DNA from: Alitta virens
Taxonomy: Eukaryota > Annelida > Polychaeta > Phyllodocida > Nereididae
NCBI GenBank assembly: GCA_932294295.1
Contig: OW028573.1
Span: forward strand, 1,746,001 to 1,810,000
Direction: 5' to 3'
Length of the DNA: 64,000 nt
Both the position numbers and the translations under genes were made by a program. The notes under the pieces are model-generated. The model was not told the origin of the DNA. It saw only the letters and a list, made by a program, of their open reading frames with translations, and ran no database searches. Positions 40,761-51,291 of this stretch are shown one piece after another (within the stretch, counting starts at the first letter, position 1; each line of letters begins with the position of its first letter).

Positions 40761-43687
40761 CCATATTCATGACTACATCTCGCCAAATTGTTCGTCTTTG
40801 TTTATGACCATCCCAGTCTTGTCAGTCTTGCCAGCAAGAGAGAACAAGAGAGTCTGACAAAACGGTCCATGCCCGAACAGACGAATGATGCAGAATCCCC
40901 ATCATTGCCCGAGAGCAGTGCAGAGGGGATGGGCCCCCGTACCACTTCTGATTATATACTACCTCATAAGGAAGACAAACTAGGCATTTACTTGTCACAG
41001 TATTGGCACAAATGTCTCACCTCCTGGCAAGTTATGAGAAGAAGATGTTGCATCTAAGATGAAAGCTACATTGCTTAGTTATTTCAAATTCCTCAATATT
41101 GCTCAATTTTTCCCTGAACTTCTCCAGACAAAATCGCAGTTTTCACTGACGAAATAACTGCATGAACATTGTATGTTTGTAGGTCATTGACCTTTTATTA
41201 TCACCTGATGCCGAAAAATAACGTAAAACTACACTGAACTTGATGAAATATAGACGTTTAATCAATATCTAGAGATGTTAAATATAGAAGGTCTATATTT
41301 TGGCAACAGGCGTCTTTTTTTTCTTGACTGTGGTTCCTTATTTCCATAATTTCACTGACCAAGACTTCTTTGATTTGTCTCTGACTTCGAAATCCCTAAA
41401 TCTCCTCAGCCAGTCAAGGCCTTGTATACGGAGGAGGCGGACTCATGCAATTCAGCCTCTTGCAAATATCTCAGTTACACACAAACGGGGGACTGAGCGA
41501 CATTGCTCTCATATCAAATACCCCCATCAGTATTGATCCGCAAATGAGATTCCCACTTTCATGGTCAGGAAGCACTCTGGAATTTATGGAAAGTTCTCCG
41601 GTTTCCCAGCACACCCAATTCCCTTGGTTTGCCAGAAGAATTCAACCCCGTGCACGATACAAGGGCACAGACAATTTCCCCCTTGTTGACTGATAATTAA
41701 AGAAGTAATGACTACTGTTTGTACACAGCCACATTTCGAAGTCAGATCACTCCGAATAAGGCCTAGATGTCTCCAAGTAATCCCGGCGTATTTATTTAAC
41801 CTAAATGAACTTTTGTTCTGTTTGGTTCACATTAACATACGTCTTAATATGCTTACTGAATGTCAGACCTCTTAAGACATTTAATGGAATTAATTGTGAC
41901 GTTGCTAGAATCCTATAGTTCATAGTGACAAACAATATGGAGTGTAGCAAACAGATATGGTAATAGGAGGCCACCTACCATCTCATACCATGTCATTACG
42001 TTCAGAGGCTGATTAAGGTCATGACCCACCAGCAGCTTTTGTGATCTGAGAAGCGCCCCTCGTGAGAATGCTTCTCATTAACACAGCCCCATCTAGCGAG
42101 CCAAGCATATGAGCCGTGTTAAAGGCAGCCCAGTGGGGCACAATACCAACATTTAAGCAGATGGCATGTTCAGTGCTGAGCCTAATGCAAAGCAATGAGC
42201 CTCAGTGGCCGTTTCAATGCAAGTAATAGCCAAGGGTTCACACCTCACTGATGCTGGCGCAACTACGCGCTTTTCTAAAAGTAGGATCAAAGGATGGAAA
42301 CTGCGTCGCTGCAGATTCATTAAAATTAAAGCCCCATGCAGTGATACTCTGTAAAATTCAGTTCATATATTAAAGAGAACTTTCAATATGTTACAAAATA
42401 TTCAGGCATGGCATACACGTGATACATGTAGGCAGTTTTTATGGTTGTCACGTTACTTACTAATCACGAAAAGGTTGGCTCTGGCATTATTTGTGGAGGC
42501 TGAAGCAGCATTGGAAACTACAGCCAGGCAGAGGCAGGAGGGTTTGCAAGCTGATATGCAGACAGGCAACATCACATGTGCGCAGAACTGCTGCCAAAGC
42601 CAGAGCAGGACAAAGGCATAATCCTGTGCATGCCATACCAGCTGCATACGTATTTGCTATTATTTTATGATGAATAATTGGGATGTAGCAGGGATACGAC
42701 AGCTTGTGTTGGGAAAACATGAAGTCCAGCTGAGAATTGCTCTGCAAGGGAAACAATGAGAACAGAAAAAACCGATCCGTCATACTCATCATGAGCCTGA
42801 CAACCTCAAAAGGTGCTCCTGCAATGAGCCACGGAATGTAAAGAACTGGTTTTCAGCAATTCACTGACCTAACCCCAGACCTCGTGGCTGGCAGTGGCTG
42901 GCAGTGGATGCCAATGCCATAAAACAAAAGCAAGACCTTAAACCTGGACAGTGTTTTGTCAAAGAGATCAAAGCTAGCCTGCATATTTCACAAGGAAGCT
43001 GGGCAGAAATGTCAAGCTGCGCTTGGTCGAAATTACATGCATGAAATATAGGGTAGGTCAAAGGTCAGCACTGATTCTAGGTCACCACCAGTGCGTCCAA
43101 TATTCGTATCCACCTTCAGCAAATAGTAATTATGCGCCTAACTTCATTTCCTGCTTGTGCTGCCCCAGGACTGCTGACAGTGCCATCCCAAACGCCTGCC
43201 TGTGCCCATTACTTGTCCGAGGTGGCAATATGCATGGCCAGGTGCCTGAATTGTCCTGTAGGCCAATGGGCTATTATTACCAGTATGCTTTCTATCAGGC
43301 AACAGCCGACCCCATATTGGGCACACACTCTGAGCATAAAGCACAGCAAACCATTTATAGAGTAAATGTACTGAGGTGCTCACGTCTCAAACCGAGAGGA
43401 AGAGATTTTTGTATTGATCTAAAAAAAACACCGCTCCACAGCTTACTCGACGCTCCTATGGTTTCTTTCTTACATCCTTGTCTGAGTTACCTTCGAAATA
43501 AGACCCCGTTCGCACTCTTCTTCTACTTTTGCCACCAAGAAATAAAGCAATCCAAGGAAGACTCGGAGCTCGTCTTTCACCTTAACACAACAATCAATCA
43601 GTCGACAGCCTAATTACACAATTTAAAGGTGGGGAGAGCACAATATGACTGGGGCATCAATCACCCCCTGGAATGGCTGGAATGGTG

Positions 43688-43706
43688 GCTGCTGCTGCTG
43701 CTGCTG
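43688..43706. repeat. (CTG)n trinucleotide run
   Basis: Six GCT/CTG triplets. Confidence 0.9.
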
Positions 43707-45367
43707 TACTCGGCCTTAAGGAGCGAGGCCACACAAGGTGCTGCAGCGTCCTCCAGTCTGGACTAGATGGCAAGCACGGCACTTTATATTCTTCTTGATT
43801 GCCTCAAAATCTTACATCCTAAAGCCTCCCCATTCAAACAGTGGGAAAAATAAGCAGAACTGCAGTTCACTCAGCCTAGCTGATGGAGGACTTGGCACCA
43901 ACCCAAGACACGGGTGCTCTCACTTATTTGTGGAGTTCCATCAACCAACATCAAAAGCTGACACGTGACATGTCAACAACTAAAAGGACATCGATTCAAG
44001 TTCTGGACCAGTTTTATACAAACCTCACTTACGCTTGTCATTAAAGGCCTCTAGTGTGCCATATGGAGATGACGGGTTGAAATCGCATAAATTCACTGAG
44101 CAAGTATAATTTATGAGGACGGAAGCAGCTAAACAATGTAGCATGTATTAATATATGCAAAAATATTAAAAAAATGCTGATCACTACCATATTTGAAAAT
44201 GCTAGGCAATCAGTCAGTCATCGGCATAATGCAGCTAGGGAGACCATATAAGGACATGAGGCATAATATCCATCTGTAACCCAAATACGAGGTGATGGAG
44301 CCAATGTAGAAGTCCATATACTCATCACAGGCTGATTCAAATAAGGGACCACCAGGCCAGCAGCCAGTATATGTAATCAGAGGAGGGACATGAAATGGAA
44401 CATCAGAGCCAAGTTAACTATGCAGGGGATATTGGACCACCATTCAGCCAATTGCACAATATCACCAGTCCCTCAACTAAGTCTCAGAGTGATCAGTTGG
44501 TTGTTGGTCATGCAGGTTCTTCCAGAATATCACACACCACCCTAATACACCATACAGAGCTCTTGTAGCTCCCTTGAACAACTCTCCACACACGCTCACT
44601 AGCTCTCCTGCATTTCAGAAGCCCTGTAAAATCAAGGGAATGGAGTGAATGATGAAGCTCACAAGGTCACAATCTATACAGACCTGAATTTATATGAAGT
44701 AATAACCACTATCTCGAGCAATGCACTACATTTATGACGCTCGATACACAACCGCTCTGGGACTTACTGAGCACTGGTCTATGCATGGTGATAAGAAATT
44801 CATTCAATTTGCTTATACAATGCAGTGACTCTACAATTTATCTACTGTAGCCTTCCCTACCGTCTGTATGATTGTTGCCGACTGAAGTTTGAAAGTTTCA
44901 AGATAACATTGTACATTAGCGTATATTCTGTAATCTCAAAATCAAATATTTGTAAGTTAATTCCTGAAACCCGCGTTCATTCTCCGCTGATTTGACACTC
45001 GTAACCCCGAGTTTCTAGATAAACACTTGCTTCACATACAACCTCTGTAAACTACATTGCTCAAATTAACATCTAGTTAACTCCCTCTGTTGTGCACTCA
45101 AGTTGCACTCATAGATGACATCTCAGTGCATTCAAGGTCAACCCTGAAAAAAGCAATAACACTTTGTAATTCCATTCCAAATTCACCACCTGACAAATCA
45201 TGGCCTCCCAAGTCTGACGTCAATGAATGACCTGCGGCATAAATAATCCAAGAAACGTCAGAGATATTTGTTCACTTTGAGACAGAAAATCTATCACTCG
45301 GTCTTGGTGTCACACACAAAAGGCCTGCACGCGGGTTCAATAGGTTCAATGCATATATACTATATAT

Positions 45368-45410
45368 CTTTCCACACCTATCTATATATTATTTAAATAG
45401 ATGTGGAAAG
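45368..45410. repeat. AT-rich hairpin with CTTTCCACA arms
   Basis: CTTTCCACA-CCTATCTA pairs with TAGATGTGGAAAG around a short AT loop. It could be a small palindromic transposon remnant. Confidence 0.6.
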
Positions 45411-47699
45411 TGCAAACTCTCCAAGGCAAGTTATTGCCGTTAGCGAGGGTTGATTATTCATTTACCTCATGGATGGGTTCTTTTTAATTTCACACTTCAG
45501 CCTAGCCTCAAATAAATTGACAGCTCATTCAAATAATATTCCTGTCTCTTCTTTAGCACATGTCTACGAATCAAGAGTTTATTAAATTACGAAACGTCAA
45601 AAACACCAATTTTGACGCACAAAGAGCTCTCTACAACTGAATGAAGAAGCATACAGCTGAGAAGAGACAACATGCACACAAGTAGGACATAAAACAGGCC
45701 TTTATGCAATTACCACAATATGGTGCATGGGCAAACTGCAGTCGGCTTCAATGTTGCATGAATTTCATATCAATAAATATGCCAAGACAGACAACTTACG
45801 TCTAGTTCAATTAAAAGTACAAATGATTCATCCAGGAATTCAAGACCCTATACACTAGACGAAAAACATCAGCACACTTGGCTGATCAGCTCAGTACATT
45901 CGCCTCATATGTGACTTGGTTTTGGGCAACGACAAAGCTGCCAAGACGCTGACACTTCAGCGTAATGCCGCAACGGCGACGCAGCGTTGTCACGTCCTGC
46001 GTAACGTTCCAGGTAACGGTGCAGCTGTCGCCGTCGATTAGCCGCTCCTTGTCAGCTCGTTATTCTCACACTAGGCCATCCGAACTGTCAGCAGCCGAAA
46101 TGCCACAAACATTTACTGGCCAGCTGACCACTTGAGGCCAACACCTACAATTACTGAACGCTACAGGGTCACTGACCGGCCGGTTTATCTCTTTCAACAC
46201 AGTCTCTGTGTAGAAGAACCCTTTCCTCTATGGCTCCTGTAATGTTTATAAAAGGTTGGCAAAAAGTTTTAAATGATGTATGAGCCCTTCTAACCGGCCG
46301 GATATCCCCAGCTATTTGTCATCTTGGTTACTGTGTCGTTTTTGTTTTTGTTTTTTTTGTTGTTCTTTTTGGCCACACCCATGCATCTTTAGTTACTCAA
46401 TGTCTAACCCTATCATATTATTACCACCATGTCCTATATCATACTACTAATGGACTTCCTTTAATAACCGGGTACACTTGCCCGCAGCCCTTTTATTATT
46501 GTAACATAGTCGTGTTCAGAGTCTGTCGCCACCAGATCAGATGACCTTTTATAATCTAAATACAGAGACGCATTTTCGGAAGATCTCAACAAAAACACGC
46601 GGAAATGGAAGGCTCCAGTTGCTCTTTTTAAAAGGTCACGATTTTCTGGGTTAACACCTGAGCACACGGCTCCTTGTTGGGTTTTATCAGCTTCCTGTTT
46701 ACTCCATATCAATCTGTATTCCATCTTCGTCCCTCAGGTCTTCCATGAACTTTTCCAGCCTTCTGGCTATTTATTTTGTCTCCCTCCATCGGGTCTGTTG
46801 TCTGTTTAGCTGTCCAGAGGCACTGGCCTTATCAGTCTACAGCCCCCATGGATCAAGCTGAGGAGTGTAACGAACGAGAGGGAATTGAGGGATATTCTCA
46901 GATCCACGACGTGACAAGCCTAAGGAAACTACAGCCACAGTTGTCCTGCCTGCACAATCTACACCATTTCCTTTGTTGTCACCTCAGCGTTCTTCTTGTT
47001 GGTGGCCTGGTCACTTCTCCATGCTGTGAAACTTACAATGACACAAACAGCACTTTCACAAACACATTGTATGGATCCATCTGTTGGTCCAGACGATAGG
47101 GCTATTGTTAGCTAGCAATACACGTTAGGAATGTCCAAGTTTGGGTTGTCAGACATGAGAGTATCATGTATCAGTACAACATTACATTAGCCAAGGGCCT
47201 GTGGCTGCTGTAGTCAGGCAATTACAGTCAGGGGGGCCTGGGTTCCTTTGAAATTTAGTTTCTAAGTCTGCGTATGCCACAATACAGCATACAACTTCAA
47301 TAGCAAAGAACAGTGTCCCCTGCGACCATCCCCCATAAAATATACAAGGATGATATCCGATTGCAATATAGCATGCACAAAGAAATCAACATGTGGTGTA
47401 AGGGAATTTCATGCTGCTAAAAGTGGTCCAAGAAATTTAGCAGTTGAATTTATTATTCATGCAGGGGAGCAGCGGACAGGTTCGTGACGAGATGAAACAA
47501 CAATTTTCTGTAATATCTTTGGTAACCTTTTGCCAAGTTTAACAGTGTTCAATGGCATTTATCACACAGCCAAATTATTGCTGGCTTACTAAGATCTTGA
47601 TCATGAACCTAACGACTTCTTTTTCTGACCCAGAAGCAATTAAACAAATAACCCGTTATTGGTGGAACACAAGTAGTTACAGGGCGACTATAAAACGTA

Positions 47700-47760
47700 C
47701 CCCGAGGCTACGTGACGTACACGTGACGTAGCAGTGACGTAGTCAGACCTAGGGCCAGTT
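47700..47760. promoter_or_regulatory. Cluster of TGACGTA CRE-like sites at the element's left end
   Basis: CTACGTGACGTACACGTGACGTAGCAGTGACGTAG gives three TGACGTA half-palindromes and ACGTG cores within about 40 bp. Such clusters bind ATF/CREB or bZIP factors in animals. Whether they act as the element's promoter is inference. Confidence 0.4.
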
Positions 47761-47884
47761 TAGGTGACCTCCAGGCGGCGTAGAAGGTTGGTTACAAGGG
47801 CACGTGCCGCGAATGGGTACCCCGAGGGTAAAGCGACGGTCTTAGATTGACTAATGAGATTGTATTGAGCCAGGGGCTATAGTT

Positions 47885-48120
47885 GAATTGTGTTTCTGAT
47901 GATCGGCGACAGGCGGCGCTAGTGGTACTGGTAAGTGGCCACCAGGGGGCGGAATTGTACTTCTGATGATCGGCGACAGGCGGCGCTAGTGGTACTGGTT
48001 AGTGACCACTGGGTGGCGATTCTGCATGGATCAGAGGTGCATGAGAAATGAGTGTACGGAATAACCCAGAGGCTACACATTTTAATTCCTGCAGTGCACG
48101 ACAGGTTGTGCTAATGGTAC
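47885..48120. repeat. 67-bp tandem repeats at the left end of the element
   Basis: Copy 1 (47885-47951) and copy 2 (47952-48018) share GATGATCGGCGACAGGCGGC and following bases with about 90% identity. A third, more diverged copy (AATTCC…CGACAGGTTGTGCTAATGGTACT) lies at about 48083-48121. GTACCCCGAGG words recur at 47698 and 47816, and an ACCCAGAGG variant at 48064. Polinton termini often hold such internal repeats. Confidence 0.8.
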
Positions 48121-48360
48121 TATAACCCAAGTCGCTGAGCAATACCTCCTTACTATATATGTATAATGTACCTGAGAGTAGCCCCAGTGTCAACCAACAC
48201 AAGAATGCAAAGTGCTGTAGTTAATTGTTTATGGAGGATGCGAGGCGTATAAGACTGCTATATATACAGAACAGTACAACTCAGGAATATACTGCAACTA
48301 TACATTACATGTGTCGCTTTTGAGAGCAGACAAGCCATAAGCACACAGATAACCATTAAC

Positions 48361-48792
48361 ATGTCATACACAATAAGCTGGTATGTTTATTCTTATCCTG
48401 ATTGTGAGGATCCTAACTGTTTAACATTGCTCTACAACTCTGATAATGTATTCACAAGTTTAAATGAGTGCATAAGTGATTATTATCTTTCCGGTGTACC
48501 AACCAAATGTATGGAACGATGTTCAAACTGGGTTGTCAAGTTCTATGCCTTAGGTGACTGTAAACGTGTACCAACACCAGCAGAGACATACAATCTTACA
48601 TGGGCTGCATTTAACATTGTACCATGCTTAATGTGTGCTGAAGAGCATTACATAGAAGTTGAAAGGAGTCATGAATCATTCACCGATCTTATTACCTGTT
48701 TAAAGAACTACCAGGATAATCTTACCATTGATAAATATGATCCTGTACATAGAACTATTGTTAATGTTGAAGTTAGTCGTCATAATCATTGA
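48361..48792 (+). CDS. Cys-rich element protein of unknown function (143 aa)
   Basis: Single-exon ORF with ATG at 48361. A TATATATA about 100 bp upstream (48260) could place the transcript start. It has about ten cysteines, mainly in CEDPNC, KCMERC and CLMC settings, no signal peptide and no membrane segment. The spacing suggests a metal-binding or disulphide fold, but I do not recognise the family. It is the first gene from the left end, upstream of the integrase. The 3' side may be spliced (GTTAGTATAC at 48824, TTGCAG ending at 48910), followed by a 25-codon open stretch. Confidence 0.6.
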   Translation: MSYTISWYVYSYPDCEDPNCLTLLYNSDNVFTSLNECISDYYLSGVPTKCMERCSNWVVKFYALGDCKRVPTPAETYNLTWAAFNIVPCLMCAEEHYIEVERSHESFTDLITCLKNYQDNLTIDKYDPVHRTIVNVEVSRHNH

Positions 48793-49235
48793 ACTAGAGA
48801 CCAGGATACCATCTCATATATAAGGTTAGTATACACTGTATATTATATATAGTATATATTAATTTATTAATATATCATTATGATTGATACCAACTGTAAT
48901 TATGTTGCAGATGGATACTACACACACAGCGCAATCGGAAGGTGTCCTTACACAAGACAACATTAACAATGTATACATTGTACACTAATGTTAATAAACA
49001 TAGATCACGCTTCACGCAATAACAGTTGTTGTCATATATCTCAGACATCGCATACACATTACAGAACAACTGTTGTTAGACTACATTGTTATATAAAGTC
49101 TGACATGATCTTTACATCACCATAACTAATAAACCAGCCGGTGGTAGTAAGGTTATACTGTTGATACTATTAGTATATATACGCCTAGACTAGTTTACAA
49201 GCTGGTAATAACACAGCATTATCTAAATGTAGATC
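48793..49235. other. Spacer upstream of the integrase
   Basis: AT-rich. Contains a TATA-like TAGTATATATACGCC (49168-49182) suited to the integrase transcript, and a short ATG ORF at 48911 that may be a downstream exon of the preceding gene. Nothing else seen. Confidence 0.4.
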
Positions 49236-50366
49236 ATGGCACGAACACCAGAGATAGATCTGTTTTTGAGCGGTATCTATTACGCAATAGGTCAACCTAG
49301 TAGCTATTCCGGCATAAGAAAATTATGGAATGAAGTAAAGAATAGACCACGTAAACCTCAAGGCATAACATTGTCAGTGGTGAGTAAATGGTTGAAGGAG
49401 CAGACAACATACATGATACATAAGACACCAGTAAAAACGTTTGATACGGAGCATATAATAGTTGAACATATTGATGAACAATGGGACAGTGACATCATCC
49501 AGATGGATGACTTTGCTAAGTATAATAGAGGATACAAATATATCTTAGTATGTATAGATGTGTTTTCACGCTTTGCATGGGCACGTGCGCTCAAGTTTAA
49601 AAAATCTGCAGATGTTACAACAGCGTTTACAGACATCATTAAGACATCAGGTAGAGTATGCAAGACTATACGTACAGATCAAGGAGGAGAATATATGGGC
49701 GCAGCATTTCAAAAAATGTTGCATAGTAAAGGTATTAACCACTTAATAGCATATGGTCGTCATAAAGCTTCGTACAGTGAACGATTCAATCGTACATTGG
49801 AAAATAAACTGTTCAAGTACTTTTATGAACGACAGACAGCCATGTACATAGATATTCTGGATGATGCAATGTTTAGCTATAATAACACAGTTCATCACTC
49901 TATTAACATAGCGCCTGCCTCTGTTAATACAGCAAATTCTCATGCTATATATGAACAAGTGTACATGCCTATACTAAACAGATGGGCTAATACACCTGTC
50001 ACGTTCACTATAGCTCTAGGAAGTTTGGTTAGGTTGAGCTTATACACTAGCCCATTTGCACGAGGTTATCATGAGAAGTGGACTGAGGAATTATTCACTG
50101 TTTGTAATCACATTCCCTCGCACCCGCCTAGGTATAAAGTGAAGGATCTCAACGGTGAAGTTATCAAGGGTTCTTTCTATACAGAAGAACTACTATTAGC
50201 ATCTGTCCAGAACTTAGACGATATAACATATAAAATCGACAGAGTTATAAAAACTAAGCGAGTTAAAGGTCACAAACTCAGTCTTGTTAAATGGTATGGT
50301 TATTCTGATAAGTTTAACACCTATATACCTACAACATCCATACAGCGTTACAAAGGTAAACAATAA
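49236..50366 (+). CDS. Polinton integrase (rve-type DDE) with chromo-like tail
   Basis: 376 residues. The N-terminal helical region (YYAIGQPSSYSGIRKLW, then KWLKEQTTYMIHK) is the usual Polinton leader. The rve core follows from about residue 75. The catalytic acids are likely D86 in WDSDIIQM, D148 in RTDQGGEY and E182 in SERFNRTLEN, a D,D-33-E arrangement close to the retroviral D,D-35-E. Residues about 328-372 (IDRVIKTKR…LVKWYGY) look like a chromodomain, which in related elements reads chromatin marks and guides insertion. It would integrate the element's linear DNA into host chromosomes. All active residues are present. Its stop codon overlaps the next ATG by one base (TAATG). Confidence 0.95.
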   Translation: MARTPEIDLFLSGIYYAIGQPSSYSGIRKLWNEVKNRPRKPQGITLSVVSKWLKEQTTYMIHKTPVKTFDTEHIIVEHIDEQWDSDIIQMDDFAKYNRGYKYILVCIDVFSRFAWARALKFKKSADVTTAFTDIIKTSGRVCKTIRTDQGGEYMGAAFQKMLHSKGINHLIAYGRHKASYSERFNRTLENKLFKYFYERQTAMYIDILDDAMFSYNNTVHHSINIAPASVNTANSHAIYEQVYMPILNRWANTPVTFTIALGSLVRLSLYTSPFARGYHEKWTEELFTVCNHIPSHPPRYKVKDLNGEVIKGSFYTEELLLASVQNLDDITYKIDRVIKTKRVKGHKLSLVKWYGYSDKFNTYIPTTSIQRYKGKQ

Positions 50367-50791
50367 TGTTTGTGTACATATCATCCGATGTTGATAAAGA
50401 GAACTACTTTCCTGGTAATACACCAACATCATTCAGGGTTAAACTACCAGGTAGAGTAACATTCAGACCTAAAGGTCAATGGGAAGTTGCTCTGTTAGAC
50501 ATAGATTTACCTAGGCCTATTGACAAGTATAATGCTATATATATAACTATTAATTCGTCTATATGTAAACCTAGTCCTGTCAATGCTATACTGGCACCTG
50601 TTTTAAATAGGGTGTACTTTAACCAGGTTAACAGAGGTGCACCAGTACATTTTGATAACCCTCGTTATATACCTTTATGCATTGAAGACTTAGACATTAT
50701 AGATATATATTTAACAGATAACACCGGCATATACCCATCATTCAAACAAGGGAAGGTCAACGGGACACTACACTTCAGGTTAATAACGTAG
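50366..50791 (+). CDS. Probable penton-like minor capsid protein, short
   Basis: 141 residues, start overlapping the integrase stop (TAATG). The N-terminus, FVYISSDVDKENYFPGNTPT followed by FRVKLPG and QWEVALLDID, follows the pattern of the N-terminal part of Polinton/adintovirus proteins generally assigned as the penton or minor capsid, where a surface strand is followed by 'WEVxL.EI'. It is much shorter than the ~250-residue relatives I know, so a second part may be lost or lie in another exon. It comes before the major capsid gene, separated by a small basic ORF. Role from family pattern and context only. Confidence 0.55.
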   Translation: MFVYISSDVDKENYFPGNTPTSFRVKLPGRVTFRPKGQWEVALLDIDLPRPIDKYNAIYITINSSICKPSPVNAILAPVLNRVYFNQVNRGAPVHFDNPRYIPLCIEDLDIIDIYLTDNTGIYPSFKQGKVNGTLHFRLIT

Positions 50792-50817
50792 TTAGTGTAC
50801 GTATATACAGTTGTAGC

Positions 50818-51279
50818 ATGACTGATAATACTAAGTATAACTCTTTCAACAAGGGTGTAGATTATGACATTTTATTGAAGCATTTCAAAGGTCAAGCGGA
50901 AGGTAGGACCACACCTTATCTAACTAGTTCACGTTTTCATAGCAAAAGGGTCCACATTAATCCTCACACACGCCGTATAATTATCGTTAATAAACCAAAA
51001 ACTAATACCAAACCTACAAATGATAGAAGTATAAGTATAGGCGACGTGATCGATCCTACAGAAGCACAACGCCGTAGGGCGTTACATGATTTAGAAGTTG
51101 CAGCTACTAATATAACTACTGAACAGAAGACCCATCCTAATCACTCTGTTTTGAGCAGAGCTAATGGTAAGACAAACAGTAAGAGACACATAACGCGTAA
51201 GTCACATACAGCAAGGAAGGCAAAGTTGAAGAAGACTGTTGATAAGGTTATACAACGTACGAAGGACGTTTTTGATTAA
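50818..51279 (+). CDS. Basic element protein, possible core/DNA-binding protein
   Basis: 153 residues, strongly basic, no hydrophobic segment. A Ser/Thr-rich middle and a C-terminal tail RKSHTARKAKLKK suggest nucleic-acid binding or nuclear import. It sits 13 bp before the major capsid ATG, in the morphogenesis block, where adenovirus-like elements often encode core or packaging proteins. The tail motif recurs in the small protein at 53894-54292. I do not recognise the family. Confidence 0.6.
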   Translation: MTDNTKYNSFNKGVDYDILLKHFKGQAEGRTTPYLTSSRFHSKRVHINPHTRRIIIVNKPKTNTKPTNDRSISIGDVIDPTEAQRRRALHDLEVAATNITTEQKTHPNHSVLSRANGKTNSKRHITRKSHTARKAKLKKTVDKVIQRTKDVFD

Positions 51280-51291
51280 TAACTAATAACA

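Larger units (their letters stand above)
38413..47674. other. Non-coding 9-kb region upstream of DAGL exon 2
   Basis: Expected to hold DAGL intron 1 and perhaps its promoter. Contents seen: a SINE-like stretch near 40018, a CAGCTCTTC minisatellite at 40727-40760, a (CTG)n run at 43688-43706, an AT hairpin with CTTTCCACA arms at 45368-45410, and a CpG-richer patch at about 45950-46070 (ACGGCGACGCAGCG, GTCGCCGTCGATTAGCC) that could be a promoter. ORFs such as 43023-43613 show no domain, signal peptide or splice logic. I found no first DAGL exon. Confidence 0.5.

Noticed and set aside
43023..43613. 196-codon plus-strand ORF upstream of DAGL exon 2
   Set aside because: Longest host-side orphan ORF, but no domain, signal peptide, repeated motif or splice context; likely chance.
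46461..46724. 87-codon minus-strand ORF
   Set aside because: No membrane or DAGL-type character and no splice logic linking it to DAGL.
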